From: an uncultured Clostridia bacterium
GTDB lineage: Bacteria > Bacillota > Clostridia > Christensenellales > UBA1242
DNA length: 18,232 bases
Assembly: GCA_934772445.1 (NCBI GenBank)
Contig: CAKVMJ010000024.1
Span: 1-18,232 of the forward strand
Direction of reading: 5' to 3'
Shown here piece by piece: positions 1 to 7,513 of this stretch. Below the pieces are notes generated by a model, which saw only the letters and a program-made list of their open reading frames with translations, was not told the DNA's origin and ran no database searches. The translations under genes and the position numbers were made by a program. Position 1 is the first letter of the stretch, and every line of letters starts with the position of its first letter.

Positions 1-233
1 TTACTTTTTTTTTTTTTTTTTTAGTCAAGTAAAATTCCGCTTATTTTAAAAGTTTTTTAAAAATTTTTAACTTTATTCAAATATTTATCAATTTTATATA
101 AAAATAAAAAATTTTAACCTGAAATTTTTAAGATTAAGGCTTAAAAATGAAAAATAATTTTTTATTATCAAATAAACATTTAAAACTAAGAAATATTTAA
201 CTTAAAATATTAAAAATTAAGTTATAAAAAAAT

Positions 234-259
234 AAAAAGCCAAAAATTTAAGGCTTTTT
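234..259 (-). terminator. Terminator-like hairpin
   Basis: Arms of 8 bp (aaaaagcc / ggcttttt) enclose a 10-nt A/T loop. Read on the minus strand, the hairpin is followed by a T-rich stretch, so it could end transcription of the cysteine-rich gene whose stop lies about 165 nt away. On the plus strand it would serve a gene left of the window. The distance from the nearest stop codon lowers confidence. Confidence 0.5.
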
Positions 260-388
260 AAAAAATTTCTATTAATTTATTAAATTTAATTAATTTTTAT
301 ATCTCTATTTTAATTTTTTTACTATTTTTTTAATTTCAATAAAATTTATAGTTTTTTAACACTAAAGAACATTTATTTAAGATTATTG

Positions 389-420
389 TTTAATTATTAA
401 TATATTAGTTAATAATTAAA
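389..420. repeat. All-A/T inverted repeat next to a stop codon
   Basis: Perfect 12-bp arms (389-400 and 409-420) flank an 8-nt spacer. The repeat lies 5 nt beyond the stop codon of the minus-strand cysteine-rich gene. It lacks G-C pairs and is not followed by a T run on the minus strand, so it is a poor intrinsic terminator. It could be a 3'-end stabilising structure, a protein-binding site, or chance in such AT-rich DNA. Confidence 0.5.
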
Positions 421-425
421 AGCAG

Positions 426-746
426 TTATTCTTCAATGAATGTTATGCAAGTTGGAGCAGAATCTTCTTCATTTACGCAGATTCCATTTGCCCTACATCT
501 ACAATTCTCATTAAACAAGCAATTTGCATCACATTTAATATCCACACTTTTATTATGTCTATAAGGATGCACTTCTGGTGCTACCTCAAACATATTTTTG
601 CTAGCATCTTGCTTTTGATTCTTATCTAGTTTATCTACTTTTTCATAAGTTTTGCAATCGCAACTACCAGTTATCTGAATTTCCTTACACATACAAGCAT
701 ATTCTTTATTATGTTTACAATCTAATTTTCTACATTTTAAATCCAT
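426..746 (-). CDS. Small 12-cysteine protein with two DUF1540-like modules
   Basis: This is a soluble 106-residue protein with no signal peptide or membrane segment. It holds twelve cysteines in two blocks of six: C5, C10, C18, C20, C29, C31 and C72, C76, C82, C84, C90, C100. A charged linker (about residues 36-66) joins the blocks. The C-terminal block has the look of the DUF1540 domain (C-x3-C, an Asn-rich turn, C-x-C, then a final C followed by I-T-F), and the N-terminal block is a diverged copy of the same plan. The spacing suggests metal binding, probably zinc, but no function is established for this family. The start has a good ribosome-binding site (AAAGGAG, about 8 nt upstream). The gene is monocistronic and divergent from rplI. 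I could not identify a convincing promoter. DUF1540 assignment is by motif only. Confidence 0.72.
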   Translation of the reverse strand: MDLKCRKLDCKHNKEYACMCKEIQITGSCDCKTYEKVDKLDKNQKQDASKNMFEVAPEVHPYRHNKSVDIKCDANCLFNENCRCRANGICVNEEDSAPTCITFIEE

Positions 747-825
747 TTCTAATCTCCTTTATATTATTTTTTTCAATTTTAAATAAAAAATACTAAAAGT
801 TAGATTAAATCCAACTTTAATTAAA

Positions 826-854
826 TTGACTTTAACCTTATAATTTAATAAAAT
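826..854 (+). promoter_or_regulatory. Sigma-A-like promoter of rplI
   Basis: The -35 element TTGACT (826-831) and -10 element TAAAAT (849-854) are separated by 17 nt. A TATAAT at 839-844 is too close to that -35 to pair with it. The expected start of transcription is near 861, which leaves only a short leader before GGAGG at 865-869. Confidence 0.6.
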
Positions 855-879
855 ATATTAAAATGGAGGCTATGAATTT

Positions 880-1320
880 ATGAAAGTTGTTTTACTAAAA
901 GATTTAAAAGGAAAAGGAAAAAAAGGAGATATAATTGAAGTTAATTCAGGCTATGCCACCAATTACTTAATTCCTAACAATTTAGCTGTTGCTGGAACTG
1001 CCACAAACTTAAATGAAGCAAACCAAGCAAAAAAGAGTGCTGAATACAAGGCAGACCAATTACACAAACAAGCATTAGAGCTTAAAGAAAAAATGAAAGA
1101 TTTACAAATTGATATTGCTGTAAATTGCGGACAAAATGGTAAGATATTTGGAAGCGTTACAAATAAAGAAATTGCTGAAGTTTTATCTAGTAAAGGTTTT
1201 GATATAGATAAAAAGAAAATTGAAATTTCAACTGTTAAAACTTTGGGATTATATACTGCAAAAATAAAACTTCATCCTTCTGTTTCCACAGATATTAAGG
1301 TTAATGTTATAGCAGAATAA
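880..1320 (+). CDS. rplI: 50S ribosomal protein L9
   Basis: L9 is a primary 23S rRNA-binding protein of the large subunit and helps keep the reading frame during translation. The 146 residues match the usual length of about 148. The N-terminal domain carries the family signature around residues 16-37 (G-D-I-I-E-V, then G-Y-A-T-N-Y-L-I-P). A charged central helix (about 45-75) links it to the C-terminal domain, which has the typical F-G-S-V-T motif and ends with the usual L-H-P-x-V-S-x-x-I-K-V-N-V pattern. GGAGG lies 10 nt before the ATG. A strong promoter precedes it, and a membrane-protein gene follows after 9 nt and is probably cotranscribed. Identification is secure. Confidence 0.97.
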   Translation: MKVVLLKDLKGKGKKGDIIEVNSGYATNYLIPNNLAVAGTATNLNEANQAKKSAEYKADQLHKQALELKEKMKDLQIDIAVNCGQNGKIFGSVTNKEIAEVLSSKGFDIDKKKIEISTVKTLGLYTAKIKLHPSVSTDIKVNVIAE

Positions 1321-1329
1321 AGGAAGATT

Positions 1330-2070
1330 ATGAAATCCACAAAACCATATTCTATAATTTTAAAATCATTATTTTTAATAGTAAGTTTGCTTGGAATTAT
1401 ATTTTTAGGAATTAATATTCCAACATTCCAAACCACCTTTCTATATTTTGAAGTTTGGGCTAATTTATTTGCTTTTATATTTACTCTTGTTTCTTTAATC
1501 TTAGAAATTAAAGGCAATAAATACCAATCCCCAACATTTCACATTTTTAGAATAATTTTATTATTATCTTTAACTATTTTACCAATAATTTATTACCCAA
1601 TTATTGCACCAAATGAAAGGTTATTTAATTTCTTATCATTACCAAACTTATTTTTAAAATTATTTTCACCATTACTATTCTTTTTAGATTATCTATTTTT
1701 TGATAATAAAAAGAGTTTTAAGATTTCACAAGTTACCACTTGGCTTACTCTTCCAATCTTATATGTGGCAACATCTTATATTCTTGCATTATTAAAAGTT
1801 CGAATTTATGTAAACTACGACCCTATCGACACAAGCAACTTTGCATATTTCTTCTTAAATCAGGATTTAATAGGACTTGGAAATGTTTGCCTATGGATTT
1901 TAGGAATTGGCGCTGGCCTACTTGCACTTAGTTTGATTTTCTTTATAATAGACCATACAGTTCCCCTTCAGCCTTCTTGGTTTACAGCAACCAAAGAAGA
2001 AAGAAAAAATAAATCTTATATTGAAAAAGAACCTGAAATAATCGTTAATATGGGTTTACCAAAAGAATAA
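1330..2070 (+). CDS. Six-helix membrane protein, Pr6Pr-like
   Basis: This 246-residue integral membrane protein has six predicted helices at about 8-30, 37-58, 71-92, 105-124, 134-155 and 184-207, and a charged cytoplasmic-type tail. The order of landmarks resembles the Pr6Pr/FAR-17a-like family: Y-F-x-x-W-A-N-L in helix 2, a proline plus L-D-Y-L-F-F in helix 4, L-P-I-L-Y in helix 5, and a Y-D-P-I-D segment before the last helix. The histidine normally next to the helix-4 proline in that family appears to be serine here (S113-P114). Biochemical function is unknown. AGGA at 1321-1324, right after the rplI stop, provides the ribosome-binding site, so the gene is probably cotranscribed with rplI. 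It ends at a bidirectional terminator. That it is a real gene is near certain; the family call is tentative. Confidence 0.75.
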   Translation: MKSTKPYSIILKSLFLIVSLLGIIFLGINIPTFQTTFLYFEVWANLFAFIFTLVSLILEIKGNKYQSPTFHIFRIILLLSLTILPIIYYPIIAPNERLFNFLSLPNLFLKLFSPLLFFLDYLFFDNKKSFKISQVTTWLTLPILYVATSYILALLKVRIYVNYDPIDTSNFAYFFLNQDLIGLGNVCLWILGIGAGLLALSLIFFIIDHTVPLQPSWFTATKEERKNKSYIEKEPEIIVNMGLPKE

Positions 2071-2079
2071 ACAAAAAAA

Positions 2080-2105
2080 AACATATTAGAAAATTCTAAT
2101 ATGTT
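2080..2105. terminator. Bidirectional terminator between convergent units
   Basis: The inverted repeat has 12-bp arms around a 2-nt centre (in practice about a 10-bp stem with a 6-nt loop). A runs lie on the left and T runs on the right. It sits between the stop at 2070 (plus) and the stop at 2112 (minus), so it can terminate the rplI operon and the ABC transporter operon from opposite sides. Confidence 0.85.
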
Positions 2106-2111
2106 CTTTTT

Positions 2112-4016
2112 TTATTCTAATTCGAATGCACCAGTATATAACTGATAATATTCACCTTTCTCTTTAATTAATTGTTCGTGGTTACCTCTTTCAATAATCT
2201 CGCCGTGTTCCAAAACCATTATAACATCGGCATTTTGAACTGTGGATAATCTATGCGCTATAACAAATACTGTTCTGCCTTCCATAAGTTTATCCGTACC
2301 CATCTGAACTAATTTTTCTGTTCTGGTATCAATAGAAGATGTTGCTTCATCCATTATCATAACTGGAGCGTTTGCAACAGCCGCTCTAGCAATGCTTAAA
2401 AGCTGTCTTTGACCTTGGGATAGATTTGCTCCATCGCTAGTAAGCATAGTGTTATACCCCTCTGGAAGCCTTGTGATGAAATCGTGAGCATTTGCAAGCT
2501 TTGCTGCTTCAATACATTCATCTTCTGTGGCATTTAATCTGCCATATCTTATATTCTCCATAACTGTACCTGTAAATAGGTTTGTATCCTGTAAAACGAT
2601 TCCTAGCGACCTTCTTAAGTCTGCTTTCTTAATCTTTTTAATATTTATACCATCATATCTAATTTTACCATTTTGAATCTCATAGAACCTATTTATTAAG
2701 TTTGTGATAGTTGTTTTACCAGCACCTGTTGCACCAACAAACGCTATCTTTTGTCCCGGTTTTGCATATAGATTTACATTTCTTAAAACTATCTTATTTT
2801 TTTCATAGCCAAAATCTACATTCTCAAAAACAATATCGCCTAGCAATCTTGTATATGAAACTGAGCCATCTTTATGAGGGTGTTTCCAAGCCCAAAGGTT
2901 TGTTGTTTCGCTAGATTCTGTTATCTCGCCTTCACTATTTATTCTTGCATTAACCAAAGTTACATAACCATCATCAACTTCCGGTTCTTCATCAAGCAAA
3001 GCAAATATTCTCTCACTTCCAGCCAATGCTAAAATGATTGAATTTACTTGGTTTGAAACTTGAGAAATATTCATTGTAAACATTTTACTCATTGTTAGAA
3101 ATGAAACTATAACACCAACAGATAATGTTCCAACACCTAATATCGTTACATTAGGAATACCCTTTATAACTAATAAAGTACCAATAAATGCAATTAAAAC
3201 ATATAAAATGTTTCCAATATTACCCATAATTGGCATAAACATATTACTATATTTATTTGCATTATATGCATCTGAGAATAACTCGTTATTAACTCTATCA
3301 AAATCTGCTTTAGATTGTTCTTCGTGGCAGAAAACTTTAATAACCTTTTGTCCGTTCATCATTTCTTCAATAACACCCTCGGTTTTACCAAAAGTTTCTT
3401 GTTGTTTTATGAAATATTTAGAACTTCTACCACCTATTTGTTTTACAACCACAAACATAATAATAACTGCACCAAAAACAATTAATGTTAACCATAAGCT
3501 ATAAGATAACATTATAAATACCAACGCAACCAATGTTACCACTGAACTACACAATGATGGCAAACTTCTTGAAACTAACTCTCTTAAGGCATCTGTATCG
3601 TTTGTATAGTAACTCATAATATTGCCGTGAGCATTATTATCAAAATACTTGATTGGAAGGTTTTGCATTTTATTAAACATATCTAATCTAACTTGTCTTA
3701 GGAAGCCTTGACCGATATAGATTAAAATTCTATTTTGTGCAAAATTTGCAATTACAGCAATTAGGTAAATGCCCGCCATCAAGCAAATCAATTTTATAAA
3801 TGTTGTTTGAACTGCACCAAGCCCAACACCTAACGCTGGAACAATACATTCATCAATTATCTTTTGCAAGAATATAGATGATGCAAGTCCGCCAACTGTG
3901 CTTAATGCTAAGCAAACAAACACCCATATATATAGTTTTTTATAATACTTAAATATATATTTTAATAATCTTAGGAAAGTACCTTTCTTTCTTGGAACTT
4001 TTTTCTCTTTTTCCAT
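2112..4016 (-). CDS. ABC exporter half-transporter, catalytically complete subunit
   Basis: This is the 634-residue TM288-like half of a heterodimeric type IV ABC exporter, with six membrane helices (about 28-335) then a nucleotide-binding domain. Visible motifs are Walker A (G428 to T435, with K434), Q-loop Q476, signature L-S-Q-G-Q (532-536), Walker B with catalytic E557, and switch histidine H588. An insert of roughly 45 residues between the domains, containing W-A-W-K-H, is usual in this subfamily. The second signature position is Q instead of G, which marks it as the partner of a degenerate site. It follows its partner gene with a TAATG stop-start overlap and a strong GGGAGG ribosome-binding site, implying coupled translation and a 1:1 complex in the membrane. 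Relatives export drugs or lipids; the substrate cannot be read from sequence. Confidence 0.93.
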   Translation of the reverse strand: MEKEKKVPRKKGTFLRLLKYIFKYYKKLYIWVFVCLALSTVGGLASSIFLQKIIDECIVPALGVGLGAVQTTFIKLICLMAGIYLIAVIANFAQNRILIYIGQGFLRQVRLDMFNKMQNLPIKYFDNNAHGNIMSYYTNDTDALRELVSRSLPSLCSSVVTLVALVFIMLSYSLWLTLIVFGAVIIMFVVVKQIGGRSSKYFIKQQETFGKTEGVIEEMMNGQKVIKVFCHEEQSKADFDRVNNELFSDAYNANKYSNMFMPIMGNIGNILYVLIAFIGTLLVIKGIPNVTILGVGTLSVGVIVSFLTMSKMFTMNISQVSNQVNSIILALAGSERIFALLDEEPEVDDGYVTLVNARINSEGEITESSETTNLWAWKHPHKDGSVSYTRLLGDIVFENVDFGYEKNKIVLRNVNLYAKPGQKIAFVGATGAGKTTITNLINRFYEIQNGKIRYDGINIKKIKKADLRRSLGIVLQDTNLFTGTVMENIRYGRLNATEDECIEAAKLANAHDFITRLPEGYNTMLTSDGANLSQGQRQLLSIARAAVANAPVMIMDEATSSIDTRTEKLVQMGTDKLMEGRTVFVIAHRLSTVQNADVIMVLEHGEIIERGNHEQLIKEKGEYYQLYTGAFELE

Positions 4017-5782
4017 TATTTTTTACCTCCCTTATTATTCTGAGAAGTATAAACTTCTAAATAGATTGGTGAGGATTTCAACAATTCTTCGTGAGTTCCC
4101 ATTGCAACAATTCCTCCACCTTCCATAACTATAATCTTATCTGCATCTTCAATAGATGAAATTCTTTGCGCTATAATTATCTTTGTTGTATCTGGTAGTT
4201 CTTCCCTAAATGCTTTTCTAATCTTTGCATCAGTTTTTGTATCAACTGCACTAGTTGAATCATCTAATATTAAAACTTTAGGTTTTTTCAATAACGCTCT
4301 TGCAATACAAAGTCTTTGCTTTTGTCCGCCAGAAACATTTGTTCCGCCTTGGTCTATCATTGTGTCGTAGCCATTTGGAAAAGATTTTACAAATTCATCT
4401 GCTTGAGCAAGTTTACAAACTCTCTCTATTTCTTCATCGGTTGCATTTTCATCACCCCAACGAAGATTTTCTTTTATTGTTCCTGAGAACAACACATTCT
4501 TTTGCAAGACCACAGCCACTTGGTTTCTTAACACTTCCAAATCGTAATCCTTTACATTAACTTTACCAACTCTAACCTCACCAGTTGTGGCATCATAAAG
4601 CCTTGAGATTAGATTTACAAGCGTAGTTTTAGATGAACCTGTTCCACCTAGAATACCTATAGTTTCTCCTGAATTAATCTTCAAATTAACGCCTTTTAGA
4701 GCCTGTTTTTCAGCATTTGCAGAGTATTTAAATGAAACATTTTTAAATTCAATGCTTCCATCTTTAACTTCCATAACTGGATTTTCTGGGCTCTTAATAT
4801 CTGGTTCTTCATCTAAAACTTCCACAATTCTTTTAGCACTTTCACTAGACATTGTGATAGTAACCAAAACCATTGAAAGCATCATAAGGCTAGATAGAAT
4901 TTGTGTGGAATATGTAATTAAACTAGCTAAATCACCTGTGGATAATTCTCCCCACATATACGCACCATTAGCACCAACACCGCCAAATGTTTTAACAATT
5001 ATAATCGCACCAACAACAGAGATTAGGATATTCATAAGATAAACGCAAAACATCATCAATGGAGATGATTTTGAAACAACTTTTTCTGCTTTTATAAAAT
5101 CGTTATAAACATCATCGCAATTTTTCTTGAATTTCTCTTTCTCATAATCTTCTCTAACATACGCTTTAACAACTCTCATTGCTCTAACATTTTCTTGAAT
5201 TGAGTTATTTAAGTTATCATATTTTTTGAAAACTTTCCAAAATAACTTAGTGGCCTTTTTAATAATTAACAACATTCCAACTATAAGCAATGGTACAATA
5301 CATAAAAATATAAATCCCATCTTAACATTAATATTGAAGCCCATAATAAGCGAGAATATAAACATAAGCGGACTTCTTATCGCAATTCTAATAATCATCA
5401 TATATGAATCTTGGATATACCAAACATCGGTTGTTAACCTCGTAACCAAACTACTTGTTGAAAATTTATCAATATTGGAAAACGAAAAAGTTTGAATTTT
5501 ATAATACAAATCTTTTCTTAAATTCCTAGCAAATCCACAAGAAGCTTTTGCACAAAATCTACCAGATAATGTACCAAATAAAAGTGAAACAAATGCTAAT
5601 CCCACCAATATTAATCCAAGTTTAAATACTTCAGATAGTGAATTACCATAAACTTCATCAATTAATCTTGCCATTAAAAGCGGTAATATACAATCAATTA
5701 CCACCTCAAGTGTTACAAAAAGGCTAGTAAGAATACTAGCAGTTTTGTATTCCCTAATACTTTTCATTAATTTCTTTATCAT
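4016..5782 (-). CDS. ABC exporter half-transporter, degenerate-site subunit
   Basis: This is the 588-residue TM287-like partner, with six membrane helices (about 15-310) and a C-terminal nucleotide-binding domain. Its Walker A reads G-G-T-G-S-S-K-T (379-386), with Ser before the Lys. Q-loop is Q427 and the signature V-S-G-G-Q (483-487) is intact. The catalytic Walker B glutamate is Asp (D508) and the switch histidine is Gln (Q539). These changes mean the ATP site formed with the partner's L-S-Q-G-Q signature should hydrolyse poorly, while the other composite site is canonical. This asymmetry is known for TM287/288 and LmrCD, so the gene is functional and not decayed. It is the first gene of a two-gene operon with its own promoter at 5836-5864. 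The ATG is preceded by AAAGGG. Confidence 0.93.
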   Translation of the reverse strand: MIKKLMKSIREYKTASILTSLFVTLEVVIDCILPLLMARLIDEVYGNSLSEVFKLGLILVGLAFVSLLFGTLSGRFCAKASCGFARNLRKDLYYKIQTFSFSNIDKFSTSSLVTRLTTDVWYIQDSYMMIIRIAIRSPLMFIFSLIMGFNINVKMGFIFLCIVPLLIVGMLLIIKKATKLFWKVFKKYDNLNNSIQENVRAMRVVKAYVREDYEKEKFKKNCDDVYNDFIKAEKVVSKSSPLMMFCVYLMNILISVVGAIIIVKTFGGVGANGAYMWGELSTGDLASLITYSTQILSSLMMLSMVLVTITMSSESAKRIVEVLDEEPDIKSPENPVMEVKDGSIEFKNVSFKYSANAEKQALKGVNLKINSGETIGILGGTGSSKTTLVNLISRLYDATTGEVRVGKVNVKDYDLEVLRNQVAVVLQKNVLFSGTIKENLRWGDENATDEEIERVCKLAQADEFVKSFPNGYDTMIDQGGTNVSGGQKQRLCIARALLKKPKVLILDDSTSAVDTKTDAKIRKAFREELPDTTKIIIAQRISSIEDADKIIVMEGGGIVAMGTHEELLKSSPIYLEVYTSQNNKGGKK

Positions 5783-5835
5783 AATTTTCCCTTTTAAATT
5801 AAAAATATAATATATATAATTAAATGCGATTAATG

Positions 5836-5864
5836 AATATACTACATTTTTTTCAATTTTGCAA
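5836..5864 (-). promoter_or_regulatory. Promoter of the ABC exporter operon
   Basis: On the minus strand TTGCAA (5859-5864) and TATATT (5836-5841) are 17 nt apart. This puts the transcription start near 5829 and a leader of roughly 45 nt, almost all A/T, before the exporter start codon. I see no operator or attenuator in the leader. Confidence 0.5.
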
Positions 5865-5895
5865 TTGTTTTTTGAAAATTTCTTTTCACAAAAAT

Positions 5896-5928
5896 AAAAA
5901 ACTTAAATATCATATCTTCAAGTTTTTT
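5896..5928 (-). terminator. Probable terminator of rdgB
   Basis: Arms of 9 bp (aaaaaactt / aagtttttt) enclose a 15-nt loop about 30 nt beyond the rdgB stop. On the minus strand the hairpin is followed by a T-rich run. The stem has only two G-C-type pairs, so efficiency is uncertain. Confidence 0.45.
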
Positions 5929-5955
5929 ATATATATGTTATGTATTATGCAAACA

Positions 5956-6546
5956 TTAATTTTGTTCCTTTTTAAGCAAACTTTCTAATGCTCTGCCACG
6001 ATGCGACACGCTATTTTTTTCTTCAGCACTCGCCTCTCCAAAAGCCTTACCTAAATCATCTGAATAGAATATACAATCATAACCAAATGATTTATCTCCT
6101 CTCTCCTCTTCTAAAATTCTACCATTCGTTCTTCCCTCAACAACCAATTCTTTACCATCGGGTTTTACTTCAACTATAACGCATTTAAAATGCGCAGACC
6201 TATCTTTTTTACCTTCTAAATTTTTTAAAACCAAATCTCTGTTTGCTTGGTTATTTCCGTGACCACCAGCATATCTTGCGCTGAAAATTCCCGGTTCACC
6301 ATTAAGTGCATCAACGCATAAGCCTGTATCATCAGCTAAAACCACATAATTTAAGCCTTTTTCTTTTAAATATTTTGCTATGGTTCTTGCCTTTATTAAG
6401 CAATTTTCTTCAAATGTTGAACCATTTTCTTCTATATCTTCATAAAAATTTATATCCTTTAAAGATAATATCTCTCTATCATTCAATATTTCTCTAAATT
6501 CTTTTAATTTATGCTCATTATTTGATGCCAACACACATTTTTCCAT
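5956..6546 (-). CDS. rdgB: Non-canonical purine NTP pyrophosphatase (RdgB/HAM1)
   Basis: The enzyme hydrolyses dITP, ITP and XTP to the monophosphate plus pyrophosphate, keeping deaminated purines out of DNA and RNA. The protein is 196 residues, normal for the family. Motifs in order are L-A-S-N-N-x-x-K-x-x-E (6-16), A-D-D-T-G-L then E-P-G-I-F-S-A-R-Y-A-G (71-94), S-F-G-Y-D-C-I-F (153-160) and S-H-R-G-R-A-L (181-187). The usual G-Y-D-P-I-F proline is Cys here and the usual D-S-G is D-T-G, both mild changes. An in-frame ATG 30 nt upstream exists, but it lies inside the extended -10 element. AAGGAG sits properly before the ATG at 6544-6546, so I use the shorter start. The gene is monocistronic and divergent from the next gene. 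Confidence 0.95.
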   Translation of the reverse strand: MEKCVLASNNEHKLKEFREILNDREILSLKDINFYEDIEENGSTFEENCLIKARTIAKYLKEKGLNYVVLADDTGLCVDALNGEPGIFSARYAGGHGNNQANRDLVLKNLEGKKDRSAHFKCVIVEVKPDGKELVVEGRTNGRILEEERGDKSFGYDCIFYSDDLGKAFGEASAEEKNSVSHRGRALESLLKKEQN

Positions 6547-6566
6547 TTTAATCTCCTTACATCTAT

Positions 6567-6575
6567 ATTTTAACA
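6567..6575 (-). promoter_or_regulatory. Extended -10 element upstream of rdgB
   Basis: On the minus strand TG-T-TAAAAT is an extended -10 (TG at 6574-6575, hexamer at 6567-6572). Only a weak -35-like TTTGAA lies 16 nt further upstream. The predicted start near 6560 leaves a leader of about 14 nt holding just the ribosome-binding site. This placement also decides against the upstream ATG at 6574-6576. Confidence 0.45.
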
Positions 6576-6676
6576 TAAAATATTGAAATTCAAAACGATT
6601 TAATTATTTTTTATATTTTTATGTCGGTTTTCACTAATTTTAGAAAAGTTAAAAAATTATAATTGCCTAATTTTGT

Positions 6677-6705
6677 TTGTTAAATCAACAAAAATACCTT
6701 ATACT
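6677..6705 (+). promoter_or_regulatory. Promoter of the coiled-coil membrane protein gene
   Basis: TTGTTA (6677-6682) and TATACT (6700-6705) are spaced by 17 nt. Transcription should start near 6712, at the ribosome-binding site AAAAGGAG (6711-6718), seven bases before the ATG's A. Confidence 0.5.
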
Positions 6706-6724
6706 ATAAAAAAAGGAGCAAAAA

Positions 6725-7420
6725 ATGGAAAAGGAAAAACAAAATAAAAGTTCATTAAGTTTAACAAAGAAAATACTAACAATAATCTCAATTGTAACTG
6801 TTTCAATTTCAGTTTTATTCCTAATTCTTGGAATATTTGGAGTTAATGTTTTTCAAGGTACTTTATTAAATCTACTTCTATCATTCGCAACAATCGCAGT
6901 TGCCACAGCTTTAGCTATCAATTCAATAGGGCTAATGAATAAAAATAAAATTATTGCAATTATTGCAACCACCCTACTAGGAATTTGTTCAATATTTGCA
7001 TTAATTATTTATTGGTCTAATATCCAAACCCCTATTTGGTTTAATAAATTAACAATCTTATTAGGTATTGCATCTGTATTCTTTAATATTATTGTTAGCT
7101 TCACAATCAACTTTGGTAAACACTTCAAAGCTTTACAATGGGTAACTTATTCATTAATTATTGTTTTGGATATAATTCTTACCTTAATTGTTTTAGATGT
7201 TGATGTGTTCTCTCTTCCAATGTTCTGGGAAGGATTTGCAGTGGTTTGCTTAGTGGTTTTCGCATTAATCTGCACAATGTTAATCTTAGGAAAGAAAATT
7301 AGAGAAAACAATTCAAACCAAGAAGAAGTTTCAAACGAATATGTTAAAGTTTTAAAAAGCGAATATGAAGAATTAAAAAGAAAAGCTAATGAATATGATA
7401 AACTTATGAAAAATAAGTAA
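6725..7420 (+). CDS. Unrecognised six-helix membrane protein with coiled-coil tail
   Basis: I do not recognise a family. The 231-residue protein starts with a short Lys/Ser-rich segment and has six hydrophobic helices at about 17-39, 45-70, 75-96, 107-130, 137-158 and 167-189. It ends in a highly charged tail (190-231) with heptad-like Leu/Tyr spacing that looks like a short cytoplasmic coiled coil. There is no cleavable signal, catalytic motif or transporter signature. The architecture would suit a membrane scaffold or a partner-binding protein, but that is inference. It is monocistronic, with its own promoter (6677-6705), a strong ribosome-binding site and a terminator right after the stop. 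It is divergent from rdgB and convergent with tsaC. A 105-codon open frame on the opposite strand is an antisense shadow. Confidence 0.8.
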   Translation: MEKEKQNKSSLSLTKKILTIISIVTVSISVLFLILGIFGVNVFQGTLLNLLLSFATIAVATALAINSIGLMNKNKIIAIIATTLLGICSIFALIIYWSNIQTPIWFNKLTILLGIASVFFNIIVSFTINFGKHFKALQWVTYSLIIVLDIILTLIVLDVDVFSLPMFWEGFAVVCLVVFALICTMLILGKKIRENNSNQEEVSNEYVKVLKSEYEELKRKANEYDKLMKNK

Positions 7421-7453
7421 AAAAATTCCCAGCCTATTGGTTGGGATTTTTTC
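7421..7453. terminator. Bidirectional terminator
   Basis: The stem tccca-gcc / ggt-tggga (8 pairs including one G-U, loop tatt) is flanked by A runs on the left and T runs on the right. It begins immediately after the stop codon at 7420. Read on the minus strand it lies about 60 nt beyond the tsaC stop, so it can serve both convergent units. Confidence 0.85.
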
Positions 7454-7513
7454 CTACTATGCAAATATAAAATTAAATCTTTTTAAAGCCATAAATATAT
7501 TATTTAATTAATC

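Larger units (their letters stand above)
1..425. other. Gene-free, extremely AT-rich intergenic region
   Basis: No frame here holds a credible gene. The sequence is almost entirely A and T. It contains an 18-base T run at 5-22, a weak hairpin at 124-148 (9-bp arms, one G-C pair), short arms at 199-205/217-223, a terminator-like hairpin at 234-259 and an all-A/T inverted repeat at 389-420. The T run at the very start could also mark the neighbourhood of a contig end. I recognise no RNA gene, attachment site or replication origin motif in it. Confidence 0.7.

Noticed and set aside
1..33. End of a minus-strand gene with a poly-lysine tail at the left edge
   Set aside because: The frame is closed by another stop within about 15 codons, so it is only a T homopolymer.
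870..884. Three-codon leader ORF (M-N-L-stop) overlapping the rplI start by ATGA
   Set aside because: Its ATG lies only 2 nt from GGAGG, too close for normal initiation; a regulatory role is not supported by sequence alone.
1272..1517. 81-codon open frame on the minus strand
   Set aside because: It overlaps the end of rplI and the start of the next gene, both well supported, and has no start signals.
4016..5782. Inactivated ABC subunit or pseudogene because catalytic Glu and His are replaced
   Set aside because: The frame is intact, the signature motif is conserved and the changes match the known degenerate subunit of heterodimeric exporters.
7147..7464. 105-codon open frame on the minus strand
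   Set aside because: It lies antisense to a well-supported membrane-protein gene, runs through the terminator and shows no ribosome-binding site or family resemblance.
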